Assembly (NCBI GenBank): GCA_948567375.1
Contig: OX419759.1
Span: forward strand, 63,206,593-63,270,592
Direction of reading: 5' to 3'
Length of the DNA: 64,000 nucleotides
Source: Lunularia cruciata
Taxonomy: Eukaryota; Streptophyta; Marchantiopsida; Lunulariales; Lunulariaceae
The notes beneath the pieces were generated by a model. It had not been told where the DNA came from. It did not search any database and worked only from the letters and a program-made list of their open reading frames with translations. Below are positions 10,937 through 22,690 of the stretch, piece after piece; position 1 is the stretch's first letter, and every line of letters begins with the position of its first letter. A program made the translations under genes and the position numbers.

Positions 10937-12845
10937 CTTAAGTACATAGATTCTAGTTTGGAACAAAATGTTTTAGATCATCATTACACATGCATCTATT
11001 TTGCAAAGAATTTTTATAAACATTTTAATCTCCACTTTCGATATTTCATAATCTTAACTTATTCTAGATTCATGAGTCTTTTGACTTAGTCTTCATTTCT
11101 GAGTTTTATTTTCTCCAACTTTGTTTGGTCTTCTTTTCAAGAGCATCATCTTATAGCCTTCACCTCTTGGTTTGGCTTTCTGCTTCTCCATCTCGGCCAT
11201 TTATTGAGCTTCAATCGTTGCTATTTTGCACTTCTTTCTTCGAGTTTCCATTGAATCGCTTTTCAATTTTGCATGATTTGTTATATTAATGGGAAAAGCT
11301 ACGAGAAAAGGAAAACTCCTATTCAGCGTAGAATTTTCTCCTAAAGTAATCTATGATTAAGGAGGAAAGGAATTCAATTAAACTTAAATTTTTTTAAGAA
11401 AAAATTAGTTTTCAAATTTGAATATTGCTTTCATATTAAAATCGGACAAGTATCCTCACTCGTTGAGATTATCAGAAAACTGATAGTTTATTTATGCTCA
11501 TGCGACCACTAGTACTCTCCATATTTCTACTGTGATATGTAAAAGAATCTAAAAAAGAATTGGATCCGTAAAAGACTTCACAGACAAAAGCATTTATTCA
11601 TTCTACCAATTTACGAGTTACCCTTAGAAGTTTCTAAGGATCTGACCCATCTTTACCGTAATGATCACGTAAAAAGACGTATTGGGCCCTCCTCTTCAAG
11701 AACCAGAGAACTCGAGAAAGCGACAGAATGATAACGAACTGGTGGCCAACATTTCCGAGATCAGAAACACGAAGGAGGATGATGGACCCACGTACACCAA
11801 GGACGGTCTCTGTATATCTTCTCGGGCTAAACTTTCCCCCAATCAAGCTCCCAAGAGCTATGGGCCCACTTTCTACTGTGTTGCCTCTTACAGCTCCGGC
11901 CCGGCTTCTTCACATCAGCAGGAGCAGGGTTTCCTTCTCTGGGTTGCAGCCCCAGCCTTTTGAGATTCCGCATATCCTCTCCCCGTGCTTGACATGAGAT
12001 ACTGCATCATCGGATAGCACAGCTTGACCAGATTGTGGGTGGCAGAGTAAACTGTTTACTTTCTACGTAAATGGGCCCGTATCAGTTGGTTCCTCAGTCA
12101 GCAGTAGTCAGTCAAGTTCACTGCTGGATGGCTGTATGCTCTCCTGCTCTTGAGCAGTGGCAGCTGTTGTTGGGTGGGATTTATACGGGAGCGGGGGAGT
12201 TTGCATTTCAGTTGGCGTTGCAGGTGACGCTGATTCGGGTATGAATTTTGTGGGTGTAGTGACCCTGTAAGTGGGTATCTTTGCCTCTGAGTTGGGTTTA
12301 GCTTGGTAAGTGTTGAGATCATTGGACTGAAGGTCTCGGTGACTGTGAGGCTTGTTTTAAAAGTAGGCCCCGCGATTTTGAACAGAAAATATAGTTACGA
12401 CACTGGCTGGATTTCAGGAAGGAGGATAGGAAAGAACATTCCACAATTCAGAGCGCCTGCTTCTCATCGACCTTACTTTTCTCTCTCTACTACTTGTCGA
12501 GCGCCTCTCCCCGATCGAGAAAAATGATACTGACTTAATAGACATTTGGAATTCGGCTATTGAAGACTTCTGGAAAGCTAAGCTCCTTATGCATAAGTAA
12601 GGGTGATGCTTGACGAGAACGGTCAGTTAATGAAGCGACTCGTTAGTAGATACGATTCTGTCAGCGGCATGAACAATGTGGGAAGTTCCGTTTCATTCTG
12701 ATTGTTTAGAGCTTATATGCCGTGTACTGAATTGATTACACAGGTTGGACCAGTCAATTCCGACGTTTCTCTTCCTTTTGGAGATGCAATAACACGGGAT
12801 AGGACTCTATCAAACAGTCGGACAGGTAAAGAGGCGTGACCATCC
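10937..12845 (+). other. Upstream region of the 5'-nucleotidase gene
   Basis: From about 11.5 kb the composition shifts from AT-rich repeat DNA to mixed, GC-richer sequence typical of the flank of a plant gene. The short ORFs here have no recognisable product and no consistent codon pattern. The 5' UTR and promoter of the gene starting at 12846 must lie in the right part. I see no clear TATA box. Confidence 0.4.
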
Positions 12846-15800
12846 ATGCTGCCTGGCGTGTCTCCTGCCTCCGTGCAACAACTGCACAGGTCAATCGTAT
12901 GGTGTGTTTCCCACATGCCCATCAGTAGTCCTCTCGGTCTCCCTCGGCTCCCCTGTTTCCGGAAAGACTCTGAGTTCTGTGGAGGAGTCCAGCCCAGTTT
13001 CCAGGCCTGGACTACTCTACTGAATTCATGGCCTGGAATTAGAGTGTTTCAACGGAACAGAAGACTAAGTTTTGAGCTTAAAGCCTGCATGGGTAGAAAC
13101 GAGGAAGTACCATCGGAAGACCCCTCGAAGCCCGGTAAGGTCATTCTAACCCTTCATAAAGCTTTCAAGCTCAGTGAATGATAAGATAGTGGTCGGCAAG
13201 CGGATCGTGTTGACTTCTGCAATTCCACCGCTATCATCATACACCCCTACTCAATTGTAACTTTTGAATGTGGGGAAGGACATCTTAATTGGACCAGTTT
13301 TGACACCTTATGGTATACGACGTGGTCGATTGACAAATTGTCGTCACGGGGTCTCCTAATCGTACAGTTGAGGAATTTTGTGAATCGAGTACTAAGATGC
13401 AAAGATTTCGGGGAGCTGGCCACTCCTGAAGGCTAGATCAGGACCCTGAGTGATTTTCCTCTGTCCTCTCGTGAATAATTCAGCAATTGAGAAACGGAGT
13501 TGGTTGTTCGAATAGGTGTGGCCTCGCGGGAAAGGCCTAAATACAATGGAGAGATCAATGGCAAATTGGAGTCATATATGGCGTCCATGGAGGTTAAAGA
13601 GAGGAACGGTCTGGGGTCTAAGCATGAGTATCATGTCATGGCTCAGCCTCAAGGGTGGATCCGTCCTGTGGATAAGAGGAAGCAAATATACTGCAACCGT
13701 TCGTTAAATATGAAGAGCATTGTGGCGGTGGGGTTTGATATGGACTACACTCTTGCCCAGTACAAAGCTGACACCTTCGAGACCCTTGCTTATGTGGGCA
13801 CCATCAAGAAGCTTGTAGAAGATTTGCATTACCCAAAGGAGGTCGGAAACTGAAGCCCTTTATCTCAATGCATTTATTTCGGGTTTTGTTGTAGCTTTGT
13901 TGTCTTGGATCACTCCTTGGTAAAATTCTCACTCTTGCACAATACGGCTTCTGCTCCCATTGCTCCAATACGTGCAGTTGCTAGACTGGAAGTTTGATTG
14001 GAAGTACATGGTGAGGGGACTTGTGCTTGACAAAAGGAGGGGCAACATTCTTAAGGTACTTTCAGCGTCAGTTCGTCTAATATTCTTAGGAGCAGGACAC
14101 ATTGCAAAAGTTAGGCGCATTGCTCAGAAGCTTATCACTTTGCCTTAGTGTATCTTCATAAATAATCTTGTGAGTTTTTCTGGACCCAAGACTGTTTTAG
14201 CTTTCTGCTGTGGGAGGTCTCAAGTATCCTGTCTGAGACATTGGTGATGTGGTTTTCCAGATGGATCGACACAAGTATGTAAAAGTGGCATATCACGGCT
14301 TCAAGGAAATGTCCAGAGATGATCGGCAGGCTGCATATGGCAGTACTCTCTCTCGAGAATCGTTTGACGAGCCAGATTATGCACTCATTGATACATTGTT
14401 TTCTTTGGCAGAAGCTTATTTATTTGCTCAGATTGTCGAGCTGAAAGATGCTCACCCTCAAAAAATACCGTCAGGAGCCGAGTATGATACTTTCTCAGAC
14501 CTTGCAATTTGACTTTAACTTCGGTTATTTTGCGTTGATGTGGAGATGTTGGACACTAGAAGTTGACGGATTTTCTCCTTCATTGTACAGTTATGCTCAG
14601 ATTTACCGGGATGTCCGAGCAGCTGTTGACTTGTGCCACCGAGACGGCACCTTGAAGCAAGCTGTGGCCAGCGATCCTACGATGTACGTCCAGTGCAGGC
14701 CATCTGCAGCTTTTTTGATGGGTCAGATGTAATTTTATTTTATGAGATACGTTGTTTATGGTTCAGACAGAGAGTCTTCATAAATTCCACTCAAAACCTG
14801 GAGGTTCCTGTGCAATTAGGGATGACAAATGTCTCAATTTTTTGCTAGTTGATGAGAATTTTCTCTACTGAGGAGACTCCGCATAGACAGGTTGAAAAGA
14901 GTTCGCCAAAACTCTCAGTTCGGCCCTTGCTTTCCTCTGGTGACCATAAATATAATACTTTGGTAACATTTATCTTTCGGTTGCAAGAAGCCTCCTTGAC
15001 ACTGTTCTCCAATCTCTTGCATCCTAAAACAGGTACATAAATGAAGATCTGAAATTAGTGCCGATGCTAAGAATGCTCCGAGAGTCTGGTCGTCTGACGT
15101 TTCTAGTTACCAACAGGTAAGTGACTGTTGCAGGAGACAATTTTAGAGTTTTGGTTTGCTTTCGCAGGAAATTTAGAATATACAACCTTCGTTCAGATGA
15201 GAAAAGATAACTGCCTTGAAATGCCCGCAAAGGAGCTGCTTATATGATAAACCAGGTCATCTATTAAAATTGATGAGGTTTTACCTTTCTATCTGTGCGT
15301 GTCTGAAATTTGTTTGTTTATTATGGTCTCTGCAGCCTATGGGATTATACACACGTGGTGATGAACTACCTATTTGGCAAGTGCGGAAGAAAAGATGGAA
15401 TTCCTCGCGATGATGAGTGGCTCAGCTACTTCGACATTGTCATAACGGGCAGGTGATATTTTCTCCACTCTCTTTCCTGACCAGGATTGTATTGGATCTT
15501 TCTCTCCACTGTTCCCGAGGCAGCGGACATGCTGTCAAGTCATAGTTACAATATTGATCTGTCAATTGATTTCAAAGATTTGGTCAACATGAGCTGACAT
15601 AACTGAAACATGATAATTGCACCCAGTTTGGTTTGTGGAATTCGTCGGCTGTACGTTGATATTGAAGAAGTCCACTTTGGTTCGGAGGAGATATTGCAGA
15701 CTCGTTCTCAATTTACGTGGAAGTGTTTGTCTTGCCAAGGTCTTTTCTTCCTTAGTTAACCTTATTGCCCGAGTTGCTGTATCGTAATACAGTGCTCTCT

Positions 15801-18694
15801 CAAATGTTCTGTTTCTAAAAGCAGCGCAAAGCCTGCATTCTTTATGGAAAATAACCGTGCGCCTCTGCTGGAAGTGGACCTCAAATCTGGAATGTTGCAA
15901 AATACAGATAACGGCAGCCCTATAGCTCAGGTATAGAGCACATGTACTCTTGTTACGCCTGCCAGCTTTATCCGAGTGTCATTGCAATCATGTTGAGTAT
16001 AGGAGAGGATGGAGCTACTTAGCAATGCGATAGAAAAAACTGTTATGTCTTCTGTATGTTGCTGATGCTTAACTGTTCTTATAGATATCACTATTTTGTT
16101 CGCATGGTTGTTTACAGATAGGTGAGATAATCGGAGACGCGCAGACATATTCAAATGTCACTCCAGGAAAAGCATGTAGAGTATTTCAGGCATGTTCCTT
16201 AACCTTATCATATCTCTACAACGCAAGGAGCAGTGTGGAGTGTCAGCTCATCCGTGCTGATGAGCTGGCATTCATGATAGGTCTTTATATTTATTAGCAT
16301 CCCTATATGGTCCCTTGCAGGAGTATGCCAACCAAATCCTAGTACTGCCGTGTGTGTTTTCTAGACACGTGACATATGGTTTGCTGTTCTTAGTTGAACC
16401 ATCTACTACCTTGAAAGTAAGAAGTTTCTCATTGTTCTTTCACACTTGGTAGTATTAGTTGCATGTTTCAAATCCTTGTTGCTTATAGCAACAAATGAAT
16501 AGAATAATAAACTAATCTTTGCTCTCAGGGTGGAAGTGTAACGCATCTACACAAATTGCTCGGGATAGAGGCTAGCGCTCAGGTATATGTCGTGGCGACT
16601 GCCAATTCCCTCAATTGCTGCATTCAATCATGACTAGCATCCTTGTTTAGTTCCCAATGACAGATATAGATATAGATTCAGTTGGACCTCCCATGTGGCA
16701 AATCGTCTAACCAATCTGAAGGTTTTGCATCCATTCTGGATTTCCACATTGGAATACCTAAGACTTCAGATTGTAAGATGTAATGGCTTAAACAATATTC
16801 TGCTAGATGGAATGACTTTAGGATCACAGCTTTTTTCCAAGGTCAATTATAAATATAATCAATTCAAGTAAAATGATGGGTGAAGTTGCTTAGCGAACGC
16901 TGACCAGAAAAGAGTTCACGTACTTCTTGAAATAGCTGTTCAACGAAACTGTTCAGCAACCTACTTTCGCAATATTTAAGAAGTGCCGATCTCCACGAAA
17001 AGACTAGAAGTGCATACTCACGTATATCCTGTTATAAATAGACACTAAAGGATCCTCATATTATGCAGGTGATGTATGTCGGTGACCACATATACGGGGA
17101 TATCTTGCGAAGCAAGAAGGCTCTGGGTACGTAACTCTTCTCACTTTTGATACTTTATTAACTTTCCTTCGGAGATGGTGGTAGAAGATTAGCATGTCTT
17201 TTTACCCACATCTTTTAGCTGGAATCCTTCAAGTCAAGCTTTGTGACTTCTTAGATCTGTGACCTTGAAAATAGTTATGGTTTGTTTTGGAGAGTAAATT
17301 TTGACTATATAGATTCCTGAGAGTTACAACGAGTCTCAGAGATCTACATTTGGAACTGATTCCTTTGCAGGTTGGAGAACTATGCTTGTTGTACCTGAAC
17401 TTGAAAAGGAGTTGGAACTTCTGAGCGATACAGAAGAGCTTCACAAGGTATTCTGATGCTCAGCTCCATGAAAACGCACCTGTAATGATCGTTCTGTAGA
17501 TGTAGGAAGAGAATTAGGCGACTTGACGATACTTTCACGGCCAATTTGCACGCTTACTAATCAAGTTGGTTGGAGCAGGAGGTCCAGATCTTACGTCAAC
17601 TGCGCGATACTTTGGAAGATACTCTGCAGCAACTTCTGTGGCAAGTACAGTAAGTAACTACACCAACTCCTTCTCTTCCACACCAGGTCTCTCTTATGCT
17701 CTATCTTACGCCGAGAATTGGAAGACCCATCGGCCTAAAAAGGTCTATTCTGGTTACCAAACCTCCTTGATATATACTGAGCTTTCTGTGTTCTTCAAGG
17801 ACTTTTATCACAATTGATCATGCAATCAATGTTCTAAGCTTCTATATTACATCTTATTCGTCACCAGATTTGGAGAAACACTCGAGCAGAGGAAGACAGC
17901 GCAAGCAGAGATCGGACCAGTAGAGGTGAATACCGGACTAAGCAACTGGTCCTACCGATCAAGTTTAGCGTGGGTCTGAGAGAAAGACTAAAGTCTGAAG
18001 GCATCTCATGCTCTGATTGTCTGTGTGAGCCTATATGATCGTTAGCTCTGGAATACTAAGAGTCATTTGTCTTTGCTACTAGTAAGACTTATTTTGGTTG
18101 AGCTTGTCCAGAAACACAGGGACAAAATTAGAGAACAACATCGTTTTGCTCAAAGAGAATGTCATAAGAGAGTAAGCACCAAACCTCTTGCCATTCATTT
18201 TATGCTTTTGCTTTCTAGTTCCAGGCTATCAATTCTCCAGTCTCGTTGGTCATCTGGTCTGGAAACGATCTGCTACTACTTAAGCTGTTAGTAGTTTATG
18301 CATTCGTAAAGTTGTTATCTATCTCCGTATGGATTCATCGGGTTTCATCTGTATTCTCACGGGCATGCAGTTTCACACGGTATGGGGACAACTGATGAAG
18401 ACTGGCTACCAGAATTCCCGCTTTGGACATCAGGTAAGATGCAGTCGTACATGTATCTGCTTGAGTTTTGGTACTGCCGTCAATCCTCTTGTGGTCCCAT
18501 TCTCCTCAGACTCTTGCTTATAAACTTCACTGAAATCTCATTAGAATTGTGGTCGGGATGTGATCGAACAGGTGGAGAGGTTCGCATGTCTCTACACGAG
18601 CCAAGTCACCAATCTCTGCCATTATTCTCCCGACAAGTTGTACAGGCCAACTGAAGACTACATGCCCCATGAAATGGACGTTATTGTTATCTAA
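12846..18694 (+). CDS. HAD-superfamily IG 5'-nucleotidase (NT5C2/NT5DC-like), 17 exons, organelle-type N-terminus
   Basis: Predicted cytosolic-type purine 5'-nucleotidase family (PF05761) acting on nucleoside monophosphates. Exons: 12846-13134, 13516-13841, 13978-14055, 14261-14481, 14591-14683, 15033-15116, 15336-15452, 15825-15930, 16118-16189, 16529-16582, 17069-17126, 17371-17447, 17579-17649, 17868-17925, 18112-18171, 18371-18433, 18572-18694. The frame closes at 649 aa, close to plant homologues. HAD motifs are all present: FDMDYT (nucleophile and acid Asp), FLVTNS, the Lys after GS in AKPAFF, and VGDHIYGDI. The C-terminus has VWGQLMKTGYQNSRFGHQ and ends MPHEMDVIVI. Exon 1 encodes a Ser/Arg/Leu-rich, acid-poor leader that looks like a plastid or mitochondrial transit peptide. 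It joins exon 2 through a gtaagg donor; that acceptor (13514-13515) is the least certain junction. If exon 1 is wrong, the first ATG of exon 2 is at 13578. The intron after 16189 uses a GC donor. Confidence 0.88.
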
Positions 18695-20518
18695 AGCATT
18701 TGATTCACCTTCTTCATTTGTGCAATGTATAGGTTATGCACTAGAATACATACTGAGGGGAAGGTATGAATCAAATTGTTGGCATGTACCATTAACAGCG
18801 TCAGCGGAGGATAGTGCAGACTGAAATTAGCGGATACTTCTAATGTGTACAGAACTGTAGTCGAATCTCATAGTAGCGCTCGATGTAGATGTGCAGCAAT
18901 GTCGGACTGAGCAGCATATAGGAGTGTCCAAGCAGTCATCATTATTTATATTTTTCCAAGCAGTAATCATTATTTATATTTAAACGTATCTTTCTGAATG
19001 GGGAAGTAAAGCAGAGTGGATCGTTCAAAGAAGGATTTCCACTCTACTTTTTCATACCCTAAATCCCGGGTTTGGTTTCAATGAATTTGTTCTCCATTCA
19101 TGCAGTTTGGTTTCAGTTGTTTCACATTCGCTCATTTCGAGATATGTTGATATGAGATGACTCTACGTTTCCTCAGTACACATTGATTCTCTACATCATG
19201 TTATATATGATCGTTGCTTGACGGTACATGCTTTTTATGATTTAGATTTCATCTACTATTCGCATGTTTCTTAGTCAGTTCTGCTTTCATTTTATTGCCA
19301 TTCCGTCTACATTTCTTTTGCATTTAATGAGTTCTGGATCCCCCGTTCTTCGAACGGCTTCTGTCCTCATAACTCCAAAATATTTCTGAATAAACAAACC
19401 GCCGGTTTGCCAGCGTTTTCTTTCCATCTATCATTTCGTTTTACTGAATGTTAAGGCGAGGTGTTCTCTTTTCTTCTTACCTCAATTCTGTCATTCGTAG
19501 TAGTACTAGTACATTTGACACGATGGTTCCAAAATTTTGCAAGTCTTAATTTCCGTACATTAGAATGGAAAATAGATCTCTAGTTCCTTAGTAGCTGTTT
19601 CCCTAATTCATGGATGAAATGATTCTTGTCTGGCTCCACACTGCACCATCTAGGTGGGACTAGACATGAGCATTGTAGAACATATAGAGTAGTGCCGTCC
19701 GGTATGAGGTAGTACTGATGTGGGAAAGGAGTCACCTGATGTGGTGGACCTTGCCTACATGACACATAGACTTCTGTGACAATAAAAAGGAGCGGGAATT
19801 ATAGTCTCCATAACGCACCAAAAGATTGCTGCCTAGTGGACTTGTTAACACTCATGTGTAATCCCTTTCCTGTATGGGGCAGACAAGAATCGTATCATAC
19901 ACAACTGACACCTTTTAACACATTATGGGAGTCATGACATACACATGATAGTTTGTGGATCCTCTTGGGACTACTGCATACTCTCTTACGTGATTCACAT
20001 GGCTCTTTTGGGCTCTGGTGGCCCACTAGAAGACAAAGTACTGCAATGATAATTCAGACGGAGCTCATGTACATGTCAGGTCTGTCTGACGGTCAAACCC
20101 TCAGCCGGGGCCTATACTCCAAGCAGCTCTAGCTCTGTTTGAGTCTTGCGAACGGGAGATTTTCTAGGTTAATGGGTTTGGTGATATAATGTGCAATAGA
20201 ACTTTCAAATATGACATTCTATGACAGGTTCAGTTTTCTCGAGAGCAAGTATACCAATTTTCCAAGCAAACACATCGGGGTTTTGATTTTTTACCTTTGA
20301 GATTGAACACACATGTAATGTGTCCTAACTTTTTCATTTCTTTTTCATTTCTGGACGTGTTGTGCTATTTTATAGCTTGAATTGATAGTTATACAATGTT
20401 TGTCATGTGTGATTTAAAATCAAAGACAGTAGATTAATGTTGCAGTGACATTTTAGGTATGAAATTTCTATGTCAAACTAAACTTTTCCATATATATTTT
20501 TGAATTTTGTGCAAAAGA
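18695..20518. other. 3' flank of the 5'-nucleotidase gene and intergenic DNA
   Basis: Holds the 3' UTR of the gene ending at 18694 and then mixed non-coding DNA. The only structure seen is a perfect-looking 28-bp tandem duplication at 18927-18982 (tccaagcagt.atcattatttatat). Composition becomes AT-rich after about 20.2 kb, near the Harbinger element. Confidence 0.45.
18927..18982. repeat. 28-bp tandem duplication
   Basis: Two copies of tccaagcagt(c/a)atcattatttatattt start at 18927 and 18955. Confidence 0.8.
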
Positions 20519-21581
20519 ATGGAAGAGATTGTACATAATGAGAATGTTTCAAGAGCTCTTCCACCTATAGAACCAAATACATTGGTGAGAAATTTGCAGG
20601 CTCCATCAAAGAAGACGCTTGGTGCAAAATAGAAAAATTCAAAATCAAAGGATGCTCATTGGAGAGTTATGATTTTGACTATTTCATATGTAGATTAGGA
20701 TACTATTCCAAAAGTAATATGTTGATTATTTGTCTTATGTTGTCAATTGTGTTTATAGGTATTTCCGTTCCAAAGAAAGCTAAAGTGGAGTGGATTTCTA
20801 GTCATGTGAGGCTTTTTTTGATATGTATGAAAACATTTATTTTAATCATTGTAATCAAAGCAATGTAAGTCAGGATCAATGGAAGGTGTTTGCAAATAGG
20901 TTCAATGAAGCTATCTGTATAAAACCACCTTATGAGCCACATATTCTTAAGAACAAGCTTGATGGTCTGGTTAAAAAATACAAGGTTGAGAAAGGAAAAC
21001 AAACCACAAGCACAGAACCAAGTTCATGGGAGTTCTATGAACATATGCACAGAATTAGCAGTGGTTCACCCAAAGAACAAGGCATTCCAAGAGCATGTGA
21101 TGGTGGTATTAACAGTTCAATAATTAGTGAGAGAGGGTTTGTAGACTTGACTGATGAAACTATTGGTGAGAGTGAGGAAACATCTCATATAAATCAAACT
21201 AAACAATCATATATGGATGTTTTGATATCTGATGATGAGAAAGAAATACCACAAGTCTCTACATCTTCTCTAGAGACAATTGGTAATCAAGCCACAATCA
21301 CTCCTAGGACAAAAGCTTGTGCTCAACCTAGTGTTGTTGGACAACATAACAAAAAGCGAAGAGTATCAAAAGAAGGTGAAGATGGAATACAAAAGTGTAT
21401 GCTTAAATTTACTCAAGTAGTGAAGGAAGCAAATGAGAAGAGGTTCATGTAGGAAGATTGTAAATTTGACTTGATGATGGTTCAAGAACAACGCAAGATG
21501 GATTTAATGAGCCAAATGCTTGAACTGAAACAAATGGAGCTTGAAATCTTGAAAAACAACCATCGTGTACCACCATCTTGA
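20519..21581 (+). pseudogene. Harbinger ORF1-like MYB/SANT-domain protein, broken
   Basis: A first short exon begins at the ATG at 20519 and ends at a gtgaga donor after PNTL. The second part starts near 20760 (VPKKAKVEWISSHVRLF) and continues with DQWKVFANRFNEAI...KNKLDGLVKKYKVE, the MYB/SANT-like trihelix pattern of plant L10-interacting-MYB and Harbinger ORF1 proteins. A run of seven T at 20813-20819 causes a frameshift between HVRLF and MYENIYF. An in-frame TAG at 21450-21452 precedes a conserved-looking coiled tail ending in TGA at 21581. In active elements this protein helps the transposase bind and enter the nucleus. Confidence 0.7.
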
Positions 21582-21601
21582 GTAAGTAAATACCTTTATT
21601 C

Positions 21602-22687
21602 TCAAACTACATTTGCTATATCTAGATGAGCATGAGTATTTTTGAATTTCTTGTACAAGCTACTTACTAATTCACCTCTAGTTGTACTCCATTTATCTAT
21701 TGTAGATCCTAGGAGTGGCAAAATATGTGCTCTATTCATACGCTCATCCACTACATTGACGTCAGTAGGTAATGGTTCTCCTTGTTGAATTACAAAGTTG
21801 TGTAGGACTACACATGCAAGTGTCACTCTTGGAACAACTTCTTATCGCATTGGACAATCTCTCAATATGTTCCATCTACCTTTCAATTGACCAAATGCAT
21901 TCTCCACACATACACATGCTTTTGATGTATGGTTGTCAAATACATTTTGAATAGGTTCTCCTTGATTTGAATGTCGATGCCAACATTTCAACAACCATTG
22001 ACGTAATGGATAGGCTGTATCTCCAAGGATCAATACTGGAATCACTTGTATCATAGGGTTTTCTTGTGGCAAAATGAGTGTTGGCTAAGTTGTCCTTGAT
22101 TCCATTGTCTGATATAAGTTGGATTGTTGTAAATGTGCAGCATTGTGAGTAGATCCAGGCATTATACAACACAAGTCCCAAAACCTAAGATCCGCATCAA
22201 AAATGCCTTGCAGCAAAACAAAGTAATTTGAGTGTCTATTCCTATAGTGTTCAAAATAAAATCTCATAGTTGGTTTGATTCTCAATTTGATATGTGTACC
22301 ATCTATACAACCAATGATTTGTGGAATTCCATAGATTTGTGGAAACTTTGACATGCTCTCAATACATTCTGCTATTGTAGGCTATCTGATGTATTTAGAG
22401 TATATTTTGTCTTTGTTTGTTAGTATCTTGGCTATAATTATAGTGTACTTCACTATAATCAATTCACCTAGACAATATTGATTATTGAGAGTTCTCAATG
22501 GTGAATTGTATGCAAATCTGTTTAAAACTATAGCTACACATTTCTCTAACTCCACTCTTTTTCTAGCATATAGCCATTCACACATAGTAGGCACATGTGG
22601 TTCAATCTCATCAACCAATTTCTTAAAACTCTGATATGACATGTGATACCTACTTCTCATATGATTGTTCTGAAAATCTGAATCCAT
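21602..22687 (-). pseudogene. PIF/Harbinger DDE transposase, broken
   Basis: On the minus strand the N-terminal helix region (MDSDFQNNHMRSRYHMSYQS) is followed by RKRVELEKCVAIVLNRFA and then, after a probable short intron (about 22475-22383), the catalytic core. Catalytic residues are visible: Asp in GCIDGTH, Asp in LGDTAYPL, and Glu in VENAFGQLKGRW. The C-terminus is LACVVLHNFVIQQGE. All pieces lie in one frame but are split by in-frame stops at about 22085 and 21842, both explicable by a single C-to-T change. The core would have been cut-and-paste competent before these stops. Confidence 0.83.
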
Positions 22688-22690
22688 TGA

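Larger units (their letters stand above)
20519..22690. mobile_element. PIF/Harbinger DNA transposon, coding body
   Basis: Contains the two proteins diagnostic of PIF/Harbinger elements: a MYB/SANT-like DNA-binding ORF on the plus strand and a DDE transposase (DDE_Tnp_4 type) on the minus strand, arranged convergently with only about 20 bp between their stops. The real element is longer than this coding body. I looked for terminal inverted repeats and a TWA target duplication about 0.4 kb outside each end and could not fix them. Confidence 0.82.

Noticed and set aside
11634..12527. Short ORFs upstream of the 5'-nucleotidase as genes
   Set aside because: Overlapping frames on both strands without any recognisable product; fits promoter and UTR sequence.
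13448..13484. Alternative exon 2 acceptor at attcag (about 13482) for the 5'-nucleotidase
   Set aside because: Joined to the exon 1 donor it gives a stop within ten codons; the acceptor at 13514-13515 keeps the frame.
17566..17817. 83-codon ORF inside the 5'-nucleotidase gene
   Set aside because: It crosses an exon and an intron in a frame different from the homology-supported one.
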